Positions 33,427 through 42,458 of a stretch of DNA of 56,846 nt are shown in pieces. This DNA is from an uncultured bacterium (GTDB lineage: Bacteria; Cyanobacteriota; Vampirovibrionia; Gastranaerophilales; Gastranaerophilaceae), in the NCBI GenBank assembly GCA_902777385.1, contig CACYTP010000016.1, positions 413-57,258 on the forward strand. The letters are read 5' to 3'. Position 1 is the first letter of the stretch. The number at the start of each line of letters is the position of its first letter. Both the position numbers and the translations under genes were made by a program. Under the pieces are notes generated by a model. The model searched no databases and was not told where the DNA came from. It saw only the letters and a list, made by a program, of their open reading frames with translations.

Positions 33427-34590
33427 TCACATATACTGTACTGTTACCTTTTTAAAATATTTGTCCTGTAATATGTTTGCAATCTTTTTGATTATATTTT
33501 TTCTGATTTCAATTTCTATCGGCAACGCCGGATCGTAATGTGCCTGATTGAGTTTTGCCCCAACCATGAACATTATACAATCACTATCTAATAAGAATTT
33601 TACCAATTTACCTGCCGCATTGTCAATATCTAATTCACCACTTTCGAGATACTCTAAAGTTTTTGTTAAGGTTAAAATACCTTCCGTAACCAAGTCAATT
33701 CCGTCCATAAATGATATTGCAGGCAGTTTACCGACACTTATGGTCGTATCCATTCTTATAGGAATATTTAATTCTCTTGATATAAGATTAGCTGTTGTAC
33801 CACCGCTTATAGCTTTTTTACCGTTGAAATTCCAAAACATTTTGGCATATTCACTATCTTTTTGTTGGTGATATGGAGGACCGGTAAATACCATAGCTTC
33901 TCTTGGTTCTCTGAAATATAAAACGCAAGCCGAAATATCATCCTTTGGATTTCTGTCTGTTTCAATATTTCTTGCCTGATGAACTATATATGCCGCAAGC
34001 TCAGAACTTGAAATTTCAGGTTCTTGAGTCAATTTTTCTTTCAAAATATTTATTAATCCCTCACGACGAAGTCCAAGCTTTAATCTGCCGCCGCCAAGAC
34101 CTGATTGGGTAACACCGTCAGAACAGAATATTACTCTGTCACCAAGTTTGAATTTTAATTTGTAAACTTTTAACTTACGATTTTTGAAAGTTTTAGACTG
34201 TATTGTCTCAAACTGAGGTGACATAACTTCGCCATCTCTTATCCATACAAAATCAGGATTACCTTCTTCAACTATTTTGGCATTACCGTCGTCATAGCAA
34301 TCAATTGCAGAGAAGGTGGAATAACTGATATGTCTGACCTTACAAACAGGTAAAGAGTTCATTATAATTTCAGCTGCTTTATGGATAGGTATCTGTTCGT
34401 TTGAAATAAACTGAGAAAGCATAGTCGCTGTCATACATGACAAAATGTTAGCCTTTATTCCGCTTCCCAAACCGTCAGACAGTACTGCAACCAAACGGGA
34501 TTCATCAGGAAATCTTTTGGATACAAAATAATCTCCAAAAGCGTTTTGATTATATTTTTTTACCTGCGAACAATCTATATCAATAAACAT
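33427..34590 (-). CDS. SpoIIE/PP2C-type serine phosphatase of the sensory-hydrogenase operon
   Basis: A 387-residue PP2C-like phosphatase. The metal-binding acidic motifs are visible in LVAVLSDGLGSGIKAN (about 34-49), VIFCSDGVTQ (about 153-162) and NPKDDISACVLYF (about 213-225). A C-terminal region of about 160 residues (from AMVFTGPPYHQQKD) shows the GGTTANLISREL pattern that follows such phosphatases in HydS operons. It should dephosphorylate serine or threonine on a regulator in response to the redox state sensed by HydS. It lies 2 bp after hydS. AAGGG provides the ribosome binding site. No target protein is encoded here. Confidence 0.88.
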   Translation of the reverse strand: MFIDIDCSQVKKYNQNAFGDYFVSKRFPDESRLVAVLSDGLGSGIKANILSCMTATMLSQFISNEQIPIHKAAEIIMNSLPVCKVRHISYSTFSAIDCYDDGNAKIVEEGNPDFVWIRDGEVMSPQFETIQSKTFKNRKLKVYKLKFKLGDRVIFCSDGVTQSGLGGGRLKLGLRREGLINILKEKLTQEPEISSSELAAYIVHQARNIETDRNPKDDISACVLYFREPREAMVFTGPPYHQQKDSEYAKMFWNFNGKKAISGGTTANLISRELNIPIRMDTTISVGKLPAISFMDGIDLVTEGILTLTKTLEYLESGELDIDNAAGKLVKFLLDSDCIMFMVGAKLNQAHYDPALPIEIEIRKNIIKKIANILQDKYFKKVTVQYM

Positions 34591-34592
34591 TT

Positions 34593-36323
34593 TTACCCTT
34601 TCTGTCCGTCAGATTCATCTTCTTTATCGTCGTAATCATTTGCAATTGAACTTAACAGAGTTTCTGTTTCAACCATGTGTTCACCTAACAGGCAGGCAAT
34701 TTCCTGAACAATTGAAATATTTTTTGAAATAACTTCGTGTGCCTTTTGGGCAATTTTTTCTCTGTTTGTTTCAGACTGGGTAACGTCAGTTATTACAGCT
34801 CCGACAATCTGATTTTCTTCAATATTAAATATACTTATGTCATACAATTTATTTTTTACGGCATAACGTTCTTTATGCAAATCTTTACCTGAGCTTAATG
34901 CTGTTTTAAATAATTCCGAAAAATCTACAATTCTGTCAATTGCAGCCCCCAGCATTCCGTCAGGTCTTGCCTTAAATATTTCGTACATATCGCCTGTAAA
35001 CATACGCATAAAGCTGTCATTTGCTTCAATAATATTGTAATCACTGTCAACCATAACAACTGCTGCAGGCATGCATCTGACAAGTGCTGCAGCTTTTCTC
35101 ATTGCAATTTTTCTCATATAAGAAACACACATTGATGTTTCGGCATCACCATCCAGTAATGCCTTTGCCAAATCACGGCATGTTGCATATCCGCAGCCGC
35201 CGCAGTTAAGTTCGTCATCAACCGAATGTTTACCGATTTTCTTTAATGTTTTTAAAATATCTTCTATAGGATAATTTGAATTAACTGTTTTAAGTCCTTT
35301 TTTAATCTTATAAGGAACAACTGTTATTGGTTCTTTTGGAATTTCGTCACGGTCAATTGTGTTGGTCATAATTTCTGATACAACACTAATTCCTCCTCTG
35401 TCTTGTGACGCACAAGGACCTCCGACGCAACCGCCCTCGCAAGCAAGAGCTTCAACAAACACAACCTTATCAAACTTTTCAGGGTTTAAATTATTTAAAG
35501 AGTGTTCAAAATTCAACAGTCCGCATATATCAAGAAGCTGAATTTCTTTTTTTACGCCTATACGTTTTAAAGTTTCATTCATCCCTCCGTCAATAGGGTA
35601 CAAAGATCCTTCATTAGCTCTGTGTGGCACAAAATCATTATCTTCATCCACTTTAAGTGCATTCATATCCTCAATTACATCTGCAATCCATACCTTTAAT
35701 TCTTCAAACGTTAATGCTGCATCGTAAAGTCCTAAATAATCAACTTCGTGTTTTTTCCCGATGCAAGGTCCGATAAATACAACAGCAATATCATCTCCGT
35801 ATTTTTCTTTCAGCATTTTAGCGTGAGTCATTGCAGGAGAACCTATCGGTGTAATGTATTTTATAAAATCAGGATAATATAACCTGATAAAATCAACTAT
35901 AACAGGGCAGGCACTTGATATAAACAAACCTTTTTCTGCCTCATTCAATACTCTTGCAGTTTCAATAGAAACTTCCTGTGCTCCGAGAGCGGTTTCCGAA
36001 ACATCGGTAAATCCCAGAGTTTTTAATATAGAAATCATTTTTGCCGGTCTGTAATCAAATGTTCCGCTCCAGGATGGGGCTAAAGAAACATATACTTTTT
36101 TCTTTGCCAAAATAAGATTTTTAACATGGTCCAAATCAACTCTTACTCTCTTTGCACCTGAAGGACAAGTTTTTACGCAATTCCCGCAGGCGATACATCT
36201 TTCTGCAATAACGCTTGCGTGACCGTTTTCAATCCTTATTGCCTTTACGGGACACTCTCTGATACATCTGTAACAGTCGTGACATTCGTTAATTAGTGTA
36301 TATACGGCATTTTGAGCATCCAT
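34593..36323 (-). CDS. hydS: Sensory [FeFe]-hydrogenase HydS (group C) with a PAS domain
   Basis: A protein of about 576 residues. Two [4Fe-4S] motifs (CHDCYRCIRECP, CIACGNCVKTCP) lie in the first 60 residues. The H-cluster domain has degenerate loops: SSACP (about 140), FIGPCIGKKHE (about 185) and ACEGGCVGGPC (about 303). A further cluster motif, CGGCGYATCR (about 378), precedes a PAS domain (MPAAVVMVDSDYNIIEANDS, about 424 on) and a helical end. The loop variants and the PAS domain mark a group C sensor, not a bulk hydrogen producer. ATG 36323 is chosen with AGGAG 7 nt upstream; an upstream TTG is in frame. It is the first gene of the operon HydS-phosphatase-ferredoxin and needs the HydF at 4.8 kb plus HydE/HydG. 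Confidence 0.92.
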   Translation of the reverse strand: MDAQNAVYTLINECHDCYRCIRECPVKAIRIENGHASVIAERCIACGNCVKTCPSGAKRVRVDLDHVKNLILAKKKVYVSLAPSWSGTFDYRPAKMISILKTLGFTDVSETALGAQEVSIETARVLNEAEKGLFISSACPVIVDFIRLYYPDFIKYITPIGSPAMTHAKMLKEKYGDDIAVVFIGPCIGKKHEVDYLGLYDAALTFEELKVWIADVIEDMNALKVDEDNDFVPHRANEGSLYPIDGGMNETLKRIGVKKEIQLLDICGLLNFEHSLNNLNPEKFDKVVFVEALACEGGCVGGPCASQDRGGISVVSEIMTNTIDRDEIPKEPITVVPYKIKKGLKTVNSNYPIEDILKTLKKIGKHSVDDELNCGGCGYATCRDLAKALLDGDAETSMCVSYMRKIAMRKAAALVRCMPAAVVMVDSDYNIIEANDSFMRMFTGDMYEIFKARPDGMLGAAIDRIVDFSELFKTALSSGKDLHKERYAVKNKLYDISIFNIEENQIVGAVITDVTQSETNREKIAQKAHEVISKNISIVQEIACLLGEHMVETETLLSSIANDYDDKEDESDGQKG

Positions 36324-36434
36324 TATCAAACTCCTTTATGGGTTTTACCCCAAACACTATCTGCTATATCTTAACCACACAACAAAAATAACATATTTCC
36401 TAAAATTTTTCAAGAAAATATTTATATAAAATTT

Positions 36435-36460
36435 AAGGGTCAGGATTATTCCTGACCCTT
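36435..36460 (-). terminator. Terminator of the OadG-NhaD-small-peptide unit
   Basis: AAGGGTCAGG and CCTGACCCTT form a perfect 10-bp stem with a 6-nt loop just after the small peptide gene, followed on the minus strand by AAATTTTAT. Confidence 0.65.
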
Positions 36461-36463
36461 ATT

Positions 36464-36595
36464 TTAACTTCTAAAATGTGCTATCACAATCATTATTGCA
36501 ATCATTATCACAAAAAATACAATGACACCAAGCATTTCCTTACCTGTACTGTCTGAGTATTTATTATTTTTATCTTTATTTTCATTATCATTCAT
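36464..36595 (-). CDS. 43-residue single-span membrane peptide
   Basis: A small ORF immediately downstream of the antiporter gene: a charged Asn/Lys/Asp-rich head (MNDNENKDKNNKYSDSTGKE) and one membrane span (MLGVIVFFVIMIAIMIVIAH) ending HFRS. Its ribosome binding site AGGAGAAAA lies against the antiporter stop, which argues for translation as the last gene of the operon. A terminator follows directly. The layout (N-in or N-out head, one span) suggests an accessory subunit of the transporter or the OadG-containing complex. No known family. Confidence 0.7.
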   Translation of the reverse strand: MNDNENKDKNNKYSDSTGKEMLGVIVFFVIMIAIMIVIAHFRS

Positions 36596-36607
36596 ATTAA
36601 TTTTCTC

Positions 36608-37927
36608 CTATTTTAAAAATCTTAAATAAATATAACCGGTGCTTATTGTCAGCGATATTACAACTGTTAGAAATCCATATTTCAAAAAGTTCATAAACTT
36701 TATAGGATGATTTTCTTTTGCCGCATTTTCTGACACAATAACGTTTGCTGCTGCACCTATTATTGTAAGATTACCGCCTAAACAAGCTCCTAATGACAAT
36801 GCCCACCACAAAGGATACGCATAAACTTGTCCCATTGTTTTTTGGATTTCCACTATCATAGGAGCCATTGTTGCTGTGTACGGAATATTATCTATTACGC
36901 CTGAGATTAATCCGGACGCCCATAAAATAATCATAGATGTTGTCGTCTGACTACCCTGAGTTACTCTTAATATCCATTCAGCCATAAGTTTTATTCCGCC
37001 GGAAGCTTCTAAACCTCCGATAATAATAAATAAACCGATAAAGAATAATATTGTATTCCATTCAACATCTTTTAAAATTTCGGTCGGCTTTTCAAAAAGC
37101 AGCAGAATGCTTGCCCCAAGCATTGCTACAACACAAGTTTCGATATGTATTATATCGTGAAGTATAAATCCCAAAATCACAAACATAAGAACCGTAACCG
37201 ACCTAATCATCAGTGACTTATCTTTTATTGTATTGGAATTATCTATGGTTGCTACTTCTTGCATTTTGTTGTTATCAGCGTGTAAACTTTTTTTGAAAAT
37301 CAAAGTCATAACGGCTAGAACAACAATCAATATTACTGCAACTACAGGTGTGAGTTCTTTTATAAAATCCATAAACGATAAACTTCCTGCACTACCTATA
37401 ATGATATTTGGCGGATCACCAATTAAAGTTGCAGTGCCGCCTATATTTGACGCAAATATTTCAGTCAACAAAAACGGTATGGGATTTATATCCAGTTTTC
37501 TTGCTATTGCAAAAGTTATTGGCATAATCAGAATAACGGTTGTTACGTTATCCAAAAATGCACTTGTTACAGCTGTAAACAAACCGAGTGTAAAAAGTAC
37601 TTTTATCGGATGCCCTTTTGTAAGCTTTAACAATTCATTTGCAATCCAATTGAATACACCGCTTCTTGTTGTAATAGAAACGATTATCATCATTGATACA
37701 AGCAAAAATATTACATTAAAATCTATAAAATTTATAAAATAGTGTGGATTTACAATATTACCAATCATTTTGTGCTGACTGACCAAACCCAATATTATTG
37801 TAATTGCGGCACCAAATAACGCAATAGTAACCTTTGGGATTTTTTCCAATGCTATAAATATATATGCAATAATTAACAAACTTGCAGAAATCATAACACT
37901 ATGAGAAGAAATAAAACTACTTAACAT
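36608..37927 (-). CDS. NhaD/ArsB-family Na+/H+ antiporter-like transporter
   Basis: A protein of about 439 residues with around twelve membrane segments of the ion transporter superfamily. Motifs are SAFLDNVTTVILIMPITFAI (about 122), EIFASNIGGTATLIGDPPNI (about 156) and SGVIDNIPYTATMAPMIVEI (about 345), the duplicated DNVTT/DNIPY signature of NhaD and ArsB-like proteins. Sodium/proton exchange is the best guess given the adjacent OadG; arsenite or dicarboxylate transport is less likely. ATG 37927 follows AAAGGAG and overlaps the oadG-like stop. The longer frame to 37969 is rejected because it lies inside oadG. Confidence 0.88.
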   Translation of the reverse strand: MLSSFISSHSVMISASLLIIAYIFIALEKIPKVTIALFGAAITIILGLVSQHKMIGNIVNPHYFINFIDFNVIFLLVSMMIIVSITTRSGVFNWIANELLKLTKGHPIKVLFTLGLFTAVTSAFLDNVTTVILIMPITFAIARKLDINPIPFLLTEIFASNIGGTATLIGDPPNIIIGSAGSLSFMDFIKELTPVVAVILIVVLAVMTLIFKKSLHADNNKMQEVATIDNSNTIKDKSLMIRSVTVLMFVILGFILHDIIHIETCVVAMLGASILLLFEKPTEILKDVEWNTILFFIGLFIIIGGLEASGGIKLMAEWILRVTQGSQTTTSMIILWASGLISGVIDNIPYTATMAPMIVEIQKTMGQVYAYPLWWALSLGACLGGNLTIIGAAANVIVSENAAKENHPIKFMNFLKYGFLTVVISLTISTGYIYLRFLK

Positions 37928-38168
37928 TTTTACTCCTTTCCCGAATTGCGATAGCGATAGCTGCTGCAACTTCTCCTAAATCAATTGACTTAGACTTTTT
38001 ATTATTTGATTGCGGGGTTTCGATTTCCTCAGGACAATATTTATTTATAAATTTCAATATGTATGAATTAACATACATCATTCCAATCATAATTAACAGA
38101 AACAAAAACACTGTTCCCATACCCATGAGCATAACAAAAACCCCTGTTTTTAACAGTTCTGTATTCAT
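37917..38168 (-). CDS. OadG-family subunit (sodium-pump decarboxylase gamma-type)
   Basis: An 83-residue protein with one N-terminal span (GVFVMLMGMGTVFLFLLIMI) and a cytoplasmic tail ending AAAIAIAIRERSKN, the pattern of oxaloacetate/methylmalonyl-CoA decarboxylase gamma subunits. These assemble the biotin-dependent sodium pump. No OadA or OadB gene is in the window. Its 3' end overlaps the NhaD-type gene, so both are translationally coupled, linking a sodium-pump subunit with a sodium/proton antiporter. GGAGAAA provides the ribosome binding site. Confidence 0.82.
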   Translation of the reverse strand: MNTELLKTGVFVMLMGMGTVFLFLLIMIGMMYVNSYILKFINKYCPEEIETPQSNNKKSKSIDLGEVAAAIAIAIRERSKNVK

Positions 38169-38218
38169 TATGTTTTTCTCCTTATTCCTATGTAATAACT
38201 TTTAGAATAAAGATAAAA

Positions 38219-38593
38219 CTATGGTGCCCTTGTGCAAATCTCATTTTCTAATATTGGAGATATATTATGAGATTTGGAATTTAATATTTTATATATGTAA
38301 TTTTTAAATTGCTCATTTAAAATTTTATTATCAGATATAGAATTTTCAAAAATCCCATATCCGGTATCTTTATCAGATTTTGAAGCACAAATTTCAAATA
38401 AATTATTATTTGAAGATACTACCGATGTATCATTCAGACTATATACATTAACTAAAATATTTTCATCATTTATTTCTTTTTGTATGGAAACTTTGTCGTG
38501 AATATTTATATCATAAGCAGCTTCACAGCAATTTATTCCTAAAGAAAAAATTGTATAAATAAATATTAAAAATATTTTAAAAAACTTACTCAT
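38219..38593 (-). CDS. Small secreted hypothetical protein
   Basis: A 124-residue protein with a signal peptide (KIFLIFIYTIFSLGINCCEA) and an Asn/Ser-rich mature part containing a KSDKDTGYGIFENS block. Unrecognised. The ATG follows an extended -10 box (TG-T-TAAAGT, 38600-38608 on the minus strand) by 6 nt with no Shine-Dalgarno, and the promoter-to-start stretch is nearly identical to that of oppA at 56.6 kb. Two cysteines (in NCCEA) lie at the likely cleavage site, so a lipoprotein is possible but the lipobox is poor. Confidence 0.65.
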   Translation of the reverse strand: MSKFFKIFLIFIYTIFSLGINCCEAAYDINIHDKVSIQKEINDENILVNVYSLNDTSVVSSNNNLFEICASKSDKDTGYGIFENSISDNKILNEQFKNYIYKILNSKSHNISPILENEICTRAP

Positions 38594-38760
38594 AAGTTTA
38601 CTTTAACACAAACATAATCTTGTTATTATCAGTAAAACGGAACATTAATATCTATTGTAGAATGTTATTTTACTTAACTAAATTTAACATGCTACTTGAT
38701 TTTTAAGATTTTTAATATATGATTGAATTACACAACTAGCTAGAAAAGGAAATCAGAATT

Positions 38761-38952
38761 ATGGCAAAACATTGTGAAATATGCGGTAAAGCACCGATTA
38801 AAGCAGCGAAATTAACATTCTCTCATAAACAGATTGTTCATACACAAGAACCTAACTTGCAATCAGTTAAGGCTATTGTTAATGGTCAAACTAAGAGAAT
38901 CAAAGTTTGTACTTCTTGCTTAAAAGCAGGTAAAGTTCAAAAGGCTGTTTAA
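38761..38952 (+). CDS. rpmB: Ribosomal protein L28 (zinc-binding form)
   Basis: A 63-residue L28 with MAKHCEICGKAPIKAAKLTF, PNLQSVKAIVNGQTKRIKV and CTSCLKAGKV. Four cysteines (5, 8, 51, 54) make the zinc-ribbon form. AAAGGAAA lies 8 nt before the ATG. Monocistronic, with its own terminator. Confidence 0.97.
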   Translation: MAKHCEICGKAPIKAAKLTFSHKQIVHTQEPNLQSVKAIVNGQTKRIKVCTSCLKAGKVQKAV

Positions 38953-38976
38953 TTAAAACATTTTAAATCATTAAAA

Positions 38977-39004
38977 AACGAGTCCATTGCGGACTCGTTT
39001 TTTG
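38977..39004 (+). terminator. Terminator of rpmB
   Basis: AACGAGTCC and GGACTCGTT pair around ATTGC, followed by a T run; the A run on the other side may also serve the convergent pilin-like gene. Confidence 0.85.
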
Positions 39005-39020
39005 TTTGTAAAATTAAATA

Positions 39021-39788
39021 CTACCACGGATAATCGTCTTTTATTTCCCATCCGTCTATAAGTATTACAGCAAGGCAGCCCTTACCATCCTTACTTTTAT
39101 TGCAAAAATCGTTATTTCCAGTTCCTAATATTGTATTTCTGGATTGATAATCCAAATTAGCAGGCAACATTTTACCCTCATGTCCTCTAGCTGTGATATT
39201 ATTTACATTGGGTTTTATAAAATATTCCAAAAAGAAAACATCTTTACCCACTATATTAGGATTTTTTGGACCATTTATATCGAAAATTATTTGCACCAAT
39301 TTATCATGCGTGTTTGCATAAAAACGATTCCCTGCAACACATACAAATGTCCCATCTACAAGATAAAAACGATATGAAGGTGCAAATGACTCATAATTAT
39401 TGAAACTCTGTCCGTTTAATTTGGATATTGGGTAATTGCAATCGCTTGTATTATTATTTTCGCATACTTTGGCAACTTTTAAATATGGTATAACATATTT
39501 TTCTGCAAAAGCTTTACTTGTTTGCCAATTTAAATTGTTTCCCAGTTCCCAAGTACTTGTATCACCATGTTCTGCTATCGCCATCATAGTAGTATTGCTC
39601 AATATAGCATAAACTTTTTTTAACTTTGAAACAGTTTCTTTTTTTTGGTAATTATTAATCAATGTCGGTAATGTCATAGCAGCTACAACACCAATTATTC
39701 CGAGGGTAATTAAAACTTCAGCTAAGGTAAATGCGGATTTTTTCCCTTGTATTTCCATCCCCCTAGACTCAATTCTAGGAATACTCAT
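39021..39788 (-). CDS. Type IV prepilin-like protein (uninterrupted)
   Basis: A 255-residue protein with a class III prepilin signal: leader MSIPRIESRGMEIQGKK followed by SAFTLAEVLITLGIIGVVAA. Cleavage by prepilin peptidase is expected before the hydrophobic helix, though the usual G-FxxxE is replaced by A-FTLAE. The C-terminal domain holds FDINGPKNPNIVGKDVFFLE, the D-x-N-G...GKDVF motif shared by all four pilin-like loci here, and paired cysteines. GGAGG precedes the ATG by 9 nt; TATACT lies upstream. This copy shows the ancestral leader, with AGGGGGATGG where the other three carry the G tract and the element. A minor pseudopilin or adhesin role is inferred. Confidence 0.85.
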   Translation of the reverse strand: MSIPRIESRGMEIQGKKSAFTLAEVLITLGIIGVVAAMTLPTLINNYQKKETVSKLKKVYAILSNTTMMAIAEHGDTSTWELGNNLNWQTSKAFAEKYVIPYLKVAKVCENNNTSDCNYPISKLNGQSFNNYESFAPSYRFYLVDGTFVCVAGNRFYANTHDKLVQIIFDINGPKNPNIVGKDVFFLEYFIKPNVNNITARGHEGKMLPANLDYQSRNTILGTGNNDFCNKSKDGKGCLAVILIDGWEIKDDYPW

Positions 39789-40292
39789 AGTTTCAAATCC
39801 TCCTGTTTTTTATTAGTATAACACATTTTTTACTGATAGTCAAGAGTAGTTTTAGCCAATGGAGAACCATATTTTTATAAAAAGTAACACCGCAATCTTT
39901 ATTAATAAAAACTGCGGTGTACTAAACCCTCTCTCCTCTTCATTTTGTTTCCACCAGAGATTGGAAACAAAGATTTTTACGTCGCTGATATTTCGTAAAT
40001 TCGCTGCTCGTCTTGCTCTCGCAAGTCGACACCGACACTCACATCGGCTGCTTTGGATTATTGCTTCACTCGGACAAGTATTCGCTCCGCTATTACTACC
40101 GCTCATATTGTCCTCATTACATCTCGGATCTACGCTACGTTTCGCCCTACGCAAAATCCGCTACGCTTTTCATTGCTCCTGTGGGTTTCGGCACTTCGTG
40201 CCTGCAATCCTACGTCGCTATTATTGTGTTCGCAACCTGTTTGTCTTTGTCTTCACAAAGCAGATACTGTTGCTTACACCGGCTTACGCTTT
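39789..40292. repeat. Gene-free region with hairpin-mosaic repeat, copy 3
   Basis: This 504-bp gap starts with a hairpin ACACCGCA/TGCGGTGT (39889-39923). From about 40000 to 40180 come diverged GC-richer hairpin modules. From 40186 there are clear C and A modules (CTCCTGTGGGTTTCGG, TTCGCAACCTGTTTG) ending in ACACCGGCTTACGC, directly against the nrdJ 3' end. Overlapping open frames are taken as repeat by-products. Confidence 0.75.
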
Positions 40293-42302
40293 TTATGAGC
40301 AGCCTGAATATCCGCAATTTAAGCAGATAAAACATCCTTCAGCCATTTCAATAGTATTACCGCATTCAGGGCAGGTAACTTTCTTGATTTCGCCTGTCGG
40401 GTTGTATTCTTCTTCCTTAACTTCTTCTACTACAGGTTCTTCTACAATTTCAACCTCTTCAACTTTTGCTTCTTCTTCTTTCTTTTTAGAATCCAAGTTC
40501 ATTGGCTGGAATTGACGTGAGTTGTTTCTGTAAACAGTTATACCTTTCAGATTATTTTCATAAGCTAAAATATAAGCTTCTTCAATATCCTGACGTGTTG
40601 CATGTTCTTCAAAGTTAACTGTTTTTGATACGGCATTATCAGTATGTAACTGGAATGCAGCCTGCATCTTAACATGCCAGTATGGTGAAACATCATGTGC
40701 TGTAACAAAGATGTGTTTAATTTCATCTGAAATTCCGGCAACATGTGCTACAGAACCAGTCTTTGCAATCTCTTTCATCAAATCTTCACTGTACAAACCT
40801 TTTTTAATCATGTAATCTTTGAAGATTGGATTGATTTCAAGCATTTCGGTACCGTCCATAATTAATCTTGAGAATACAAGACCAAATAAAGGTTCTATAC
40901 CGCCTGATGCGGATGCAATCATTGAAATCGTACCGGTTGGTGCAATACATGTTGTAGTAGCATTTCTGATACCAAATTTTTCAATCTGACTATCCAAATC
41001 TGCCCACTGCTCATCAGAAATCATACCTGCTGATTTTCCTCTGTACTTGTTAGTTAAGAATTTCTTATTGTCATAAACACTGCCAGAGAAATTATTAAAT
41101 CTGCCGCGTTCTTTTGACAATTCGATTGATTCACATTTAGATTCATAATCAATAAATTCCATAACTTGAGCACCAAGTTTTGTTCCCTCTTCTGATGCAT
41201 AGGATAAGCCCATCTTCATTAGCATATCAGCCCAACCCATTACGCCTAAGCCAATCTTGCGGTTATTTCTAACCATTTCGGAAATCTTAGGTAACGGATA
41301 ATTGTTTACTTCAATTACGTTATCCAAAAATCTGATAGCCGTTCTTGTTGTGTCAGCTAATCTTTGCCAATTAATTTTATTACCTTCCGGAGTTTCATCA
41401 ACCATCATTCCGAGGTTAATTGAACCCAGATTACATGCTTCGTAAGCCAATAGAGGAACTTCACCGCATGGATTTGTTGATTCTATTTGACCTATTAGAG
41501 GTGTTGGGTTGTCAGCATTCATTTTGTCAATATAAATGATACCCGGCTCACCATTTCTCCAAGCACCGTCTACTATCATATCAAATACTTTCTTAGCACT
41601 AAGTCTGCCGGCTACAGTATTATTTTGTGGATTTATCAAGTCGTAATCAGTACCGGCTTTTAATGCTTCCATAAATTTATCTGTTACTGCAACAGAAATA
41701 TTGAAGTTATTTAGCTTGTTGTTATCACTTTTGCAATTAATAAAATCTAAAATATCAGGGTGATCAACTCTTAGAATACCCATATTAGCACCACGACGTG
41801 TACCGCCCTGTTTAACTGCTTCCGTTGCAGCATTGAATACTTCCATAAATGAAACAGGACCTGATGATACACCCATAGTAGAACGTACTACGCTGTTTTT
41901 AGGTCTTAATCTTGAGAATGAAAAACCTGTACCGCCGCCTGATTTATGAATTAAAGCCGTATTTTTAACTGTTTCAAAAATACCTTCCAATGAATCTTCT
42001 ACCGGCAATACAAAACATGCTGCCAACTGACCTAATTCACGACCTGCATTCATCAATGTTGGTGAATTCGGCATAAAATAACGATTTGTAATCATCTTGT
42101 AAAATCTTTCAGTCAAAGCGTCTACATCTGACTGTGATTTGCCAAATTTTAAATCTCCTGCCGCAATTGTACTTGCAACCCTTCTGAACATATCAGCAGG
42201 AGTTTCTACACAATTGCCGTCCTTGTCACGTTTCAAATATCTTTTTTCAAGAACTTTTACGGCGTTTTCGGATAAGTTTAATTTGTCTTCCACTAAGTTC
42301 AC
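40293..42302 (-). CDS. nrdJ: B12-dependent (class II) ribonucleotide reductase
   Basis: A protein of about 669 residues that reduces ribonucleotides to deoxyribonucleotides using adenosylcobalamin, so it works with or without oxygen. Motifs are MPNSPTLMNAGRELGQLAAC (early), SGGGTGFSFSRLRP, QGGTRRGANMGIL, ESTNPCGEVPLLAYEACNLG, TCIAPTGTISMIASASGGIE and a Glu-rich linker before a C-terminal zinc ribbon (CPECGNT...CLNCGYSGC). GTG 42302 is chosen because GGAGG lies 5 nt upstream; the TTG at 42314 would overlap that site. The stop lies a few bases from a hairpin-mosaic repeat. It is monocistronic, with a 12-bp palindrome TTAACATGTTAA at 42396 upstream. Confidence 0.96.
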   Translation of the reverse strand: MNLVEDKLNLSENAVKVLEKRYLKRDKDGNCVETPADMFRRVASTIAAGDLKFGKSQSDVDALTERFYKMITNRYFMPNSPTLMNAGRELGQLAACFVLPVEDSLEGIFETVKNTALIHKSGGGTGFSFSRLRPKNSVVRSTMGVSSGPVSFMEVFNAATEAVKQGGTRRGANMGILRVDHPDILDFINCKSDNNKLNNFNISVAVTDKFMEALKAGTDYDLINPQNNTVAGRLSAKKVFDMIVDGAWRNGEPGIIYIDKMNADNPTPLIGQIESTNPCGEVPLLAYEACNLGSINLGMMVDETPEGNKINWQRLADTTRTAIRFLDNVIEVNNYPLPKISEMVRNNRKIGLGVMGWADMLMKMGLSYASEEGTKLGAQVMEFIDYESKCESIELSKERGRFNNFSGSVYDNKKFLTNKYRGKSAGMISDEQWADLDSQIEKFGIRNATTTCIAPTGTISMIASASGGIEPLFGLVFSRLIMDGTEMLEINPIFKDYMIKKGLYSEDLMKEIAKTGSVAHVAGISDEIKHIFVTAHDVSPYWHVKMQAAFQLHTDNAVSKTVNFEEHATRQDIEEAYILAYENNLKGITVYRNNSRQFQPMNLDSKKKEEEAKVEEVEIVEEPVVEEVKEEEYNPTGEIKKVTCPECGNTIEMAEGCFICLNCGYSGCS

Positions 42303-42458
42303 ACTAACCTCCAATTTGTATATCCCTACTATCTCTTTTATATTGTCTAAAGCATGCCTAACGCAAGCATGTGCTATTTTTAATTCTATATCAATTTAAC
42401 ATGTTAAGGCAAGCAAGTTACATTCAATTATTACGAAATGTAATTATGTGTTAAAGAA

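Noticed and set aside
39859-40515. A 218-codon plus-strand frame reaching into nrdJ
   Set aside because: It is made of repeat modules and antisense nrdJ sequence.
42303-42458. NrdR boxes or a cobalamin riboswitch upstream of nrdJ
   Set aside because: ACAATATA and the palindrome TTAACATGTTAA are present, but neither two spaced NrdR boxes nor a B12 box could be supported.
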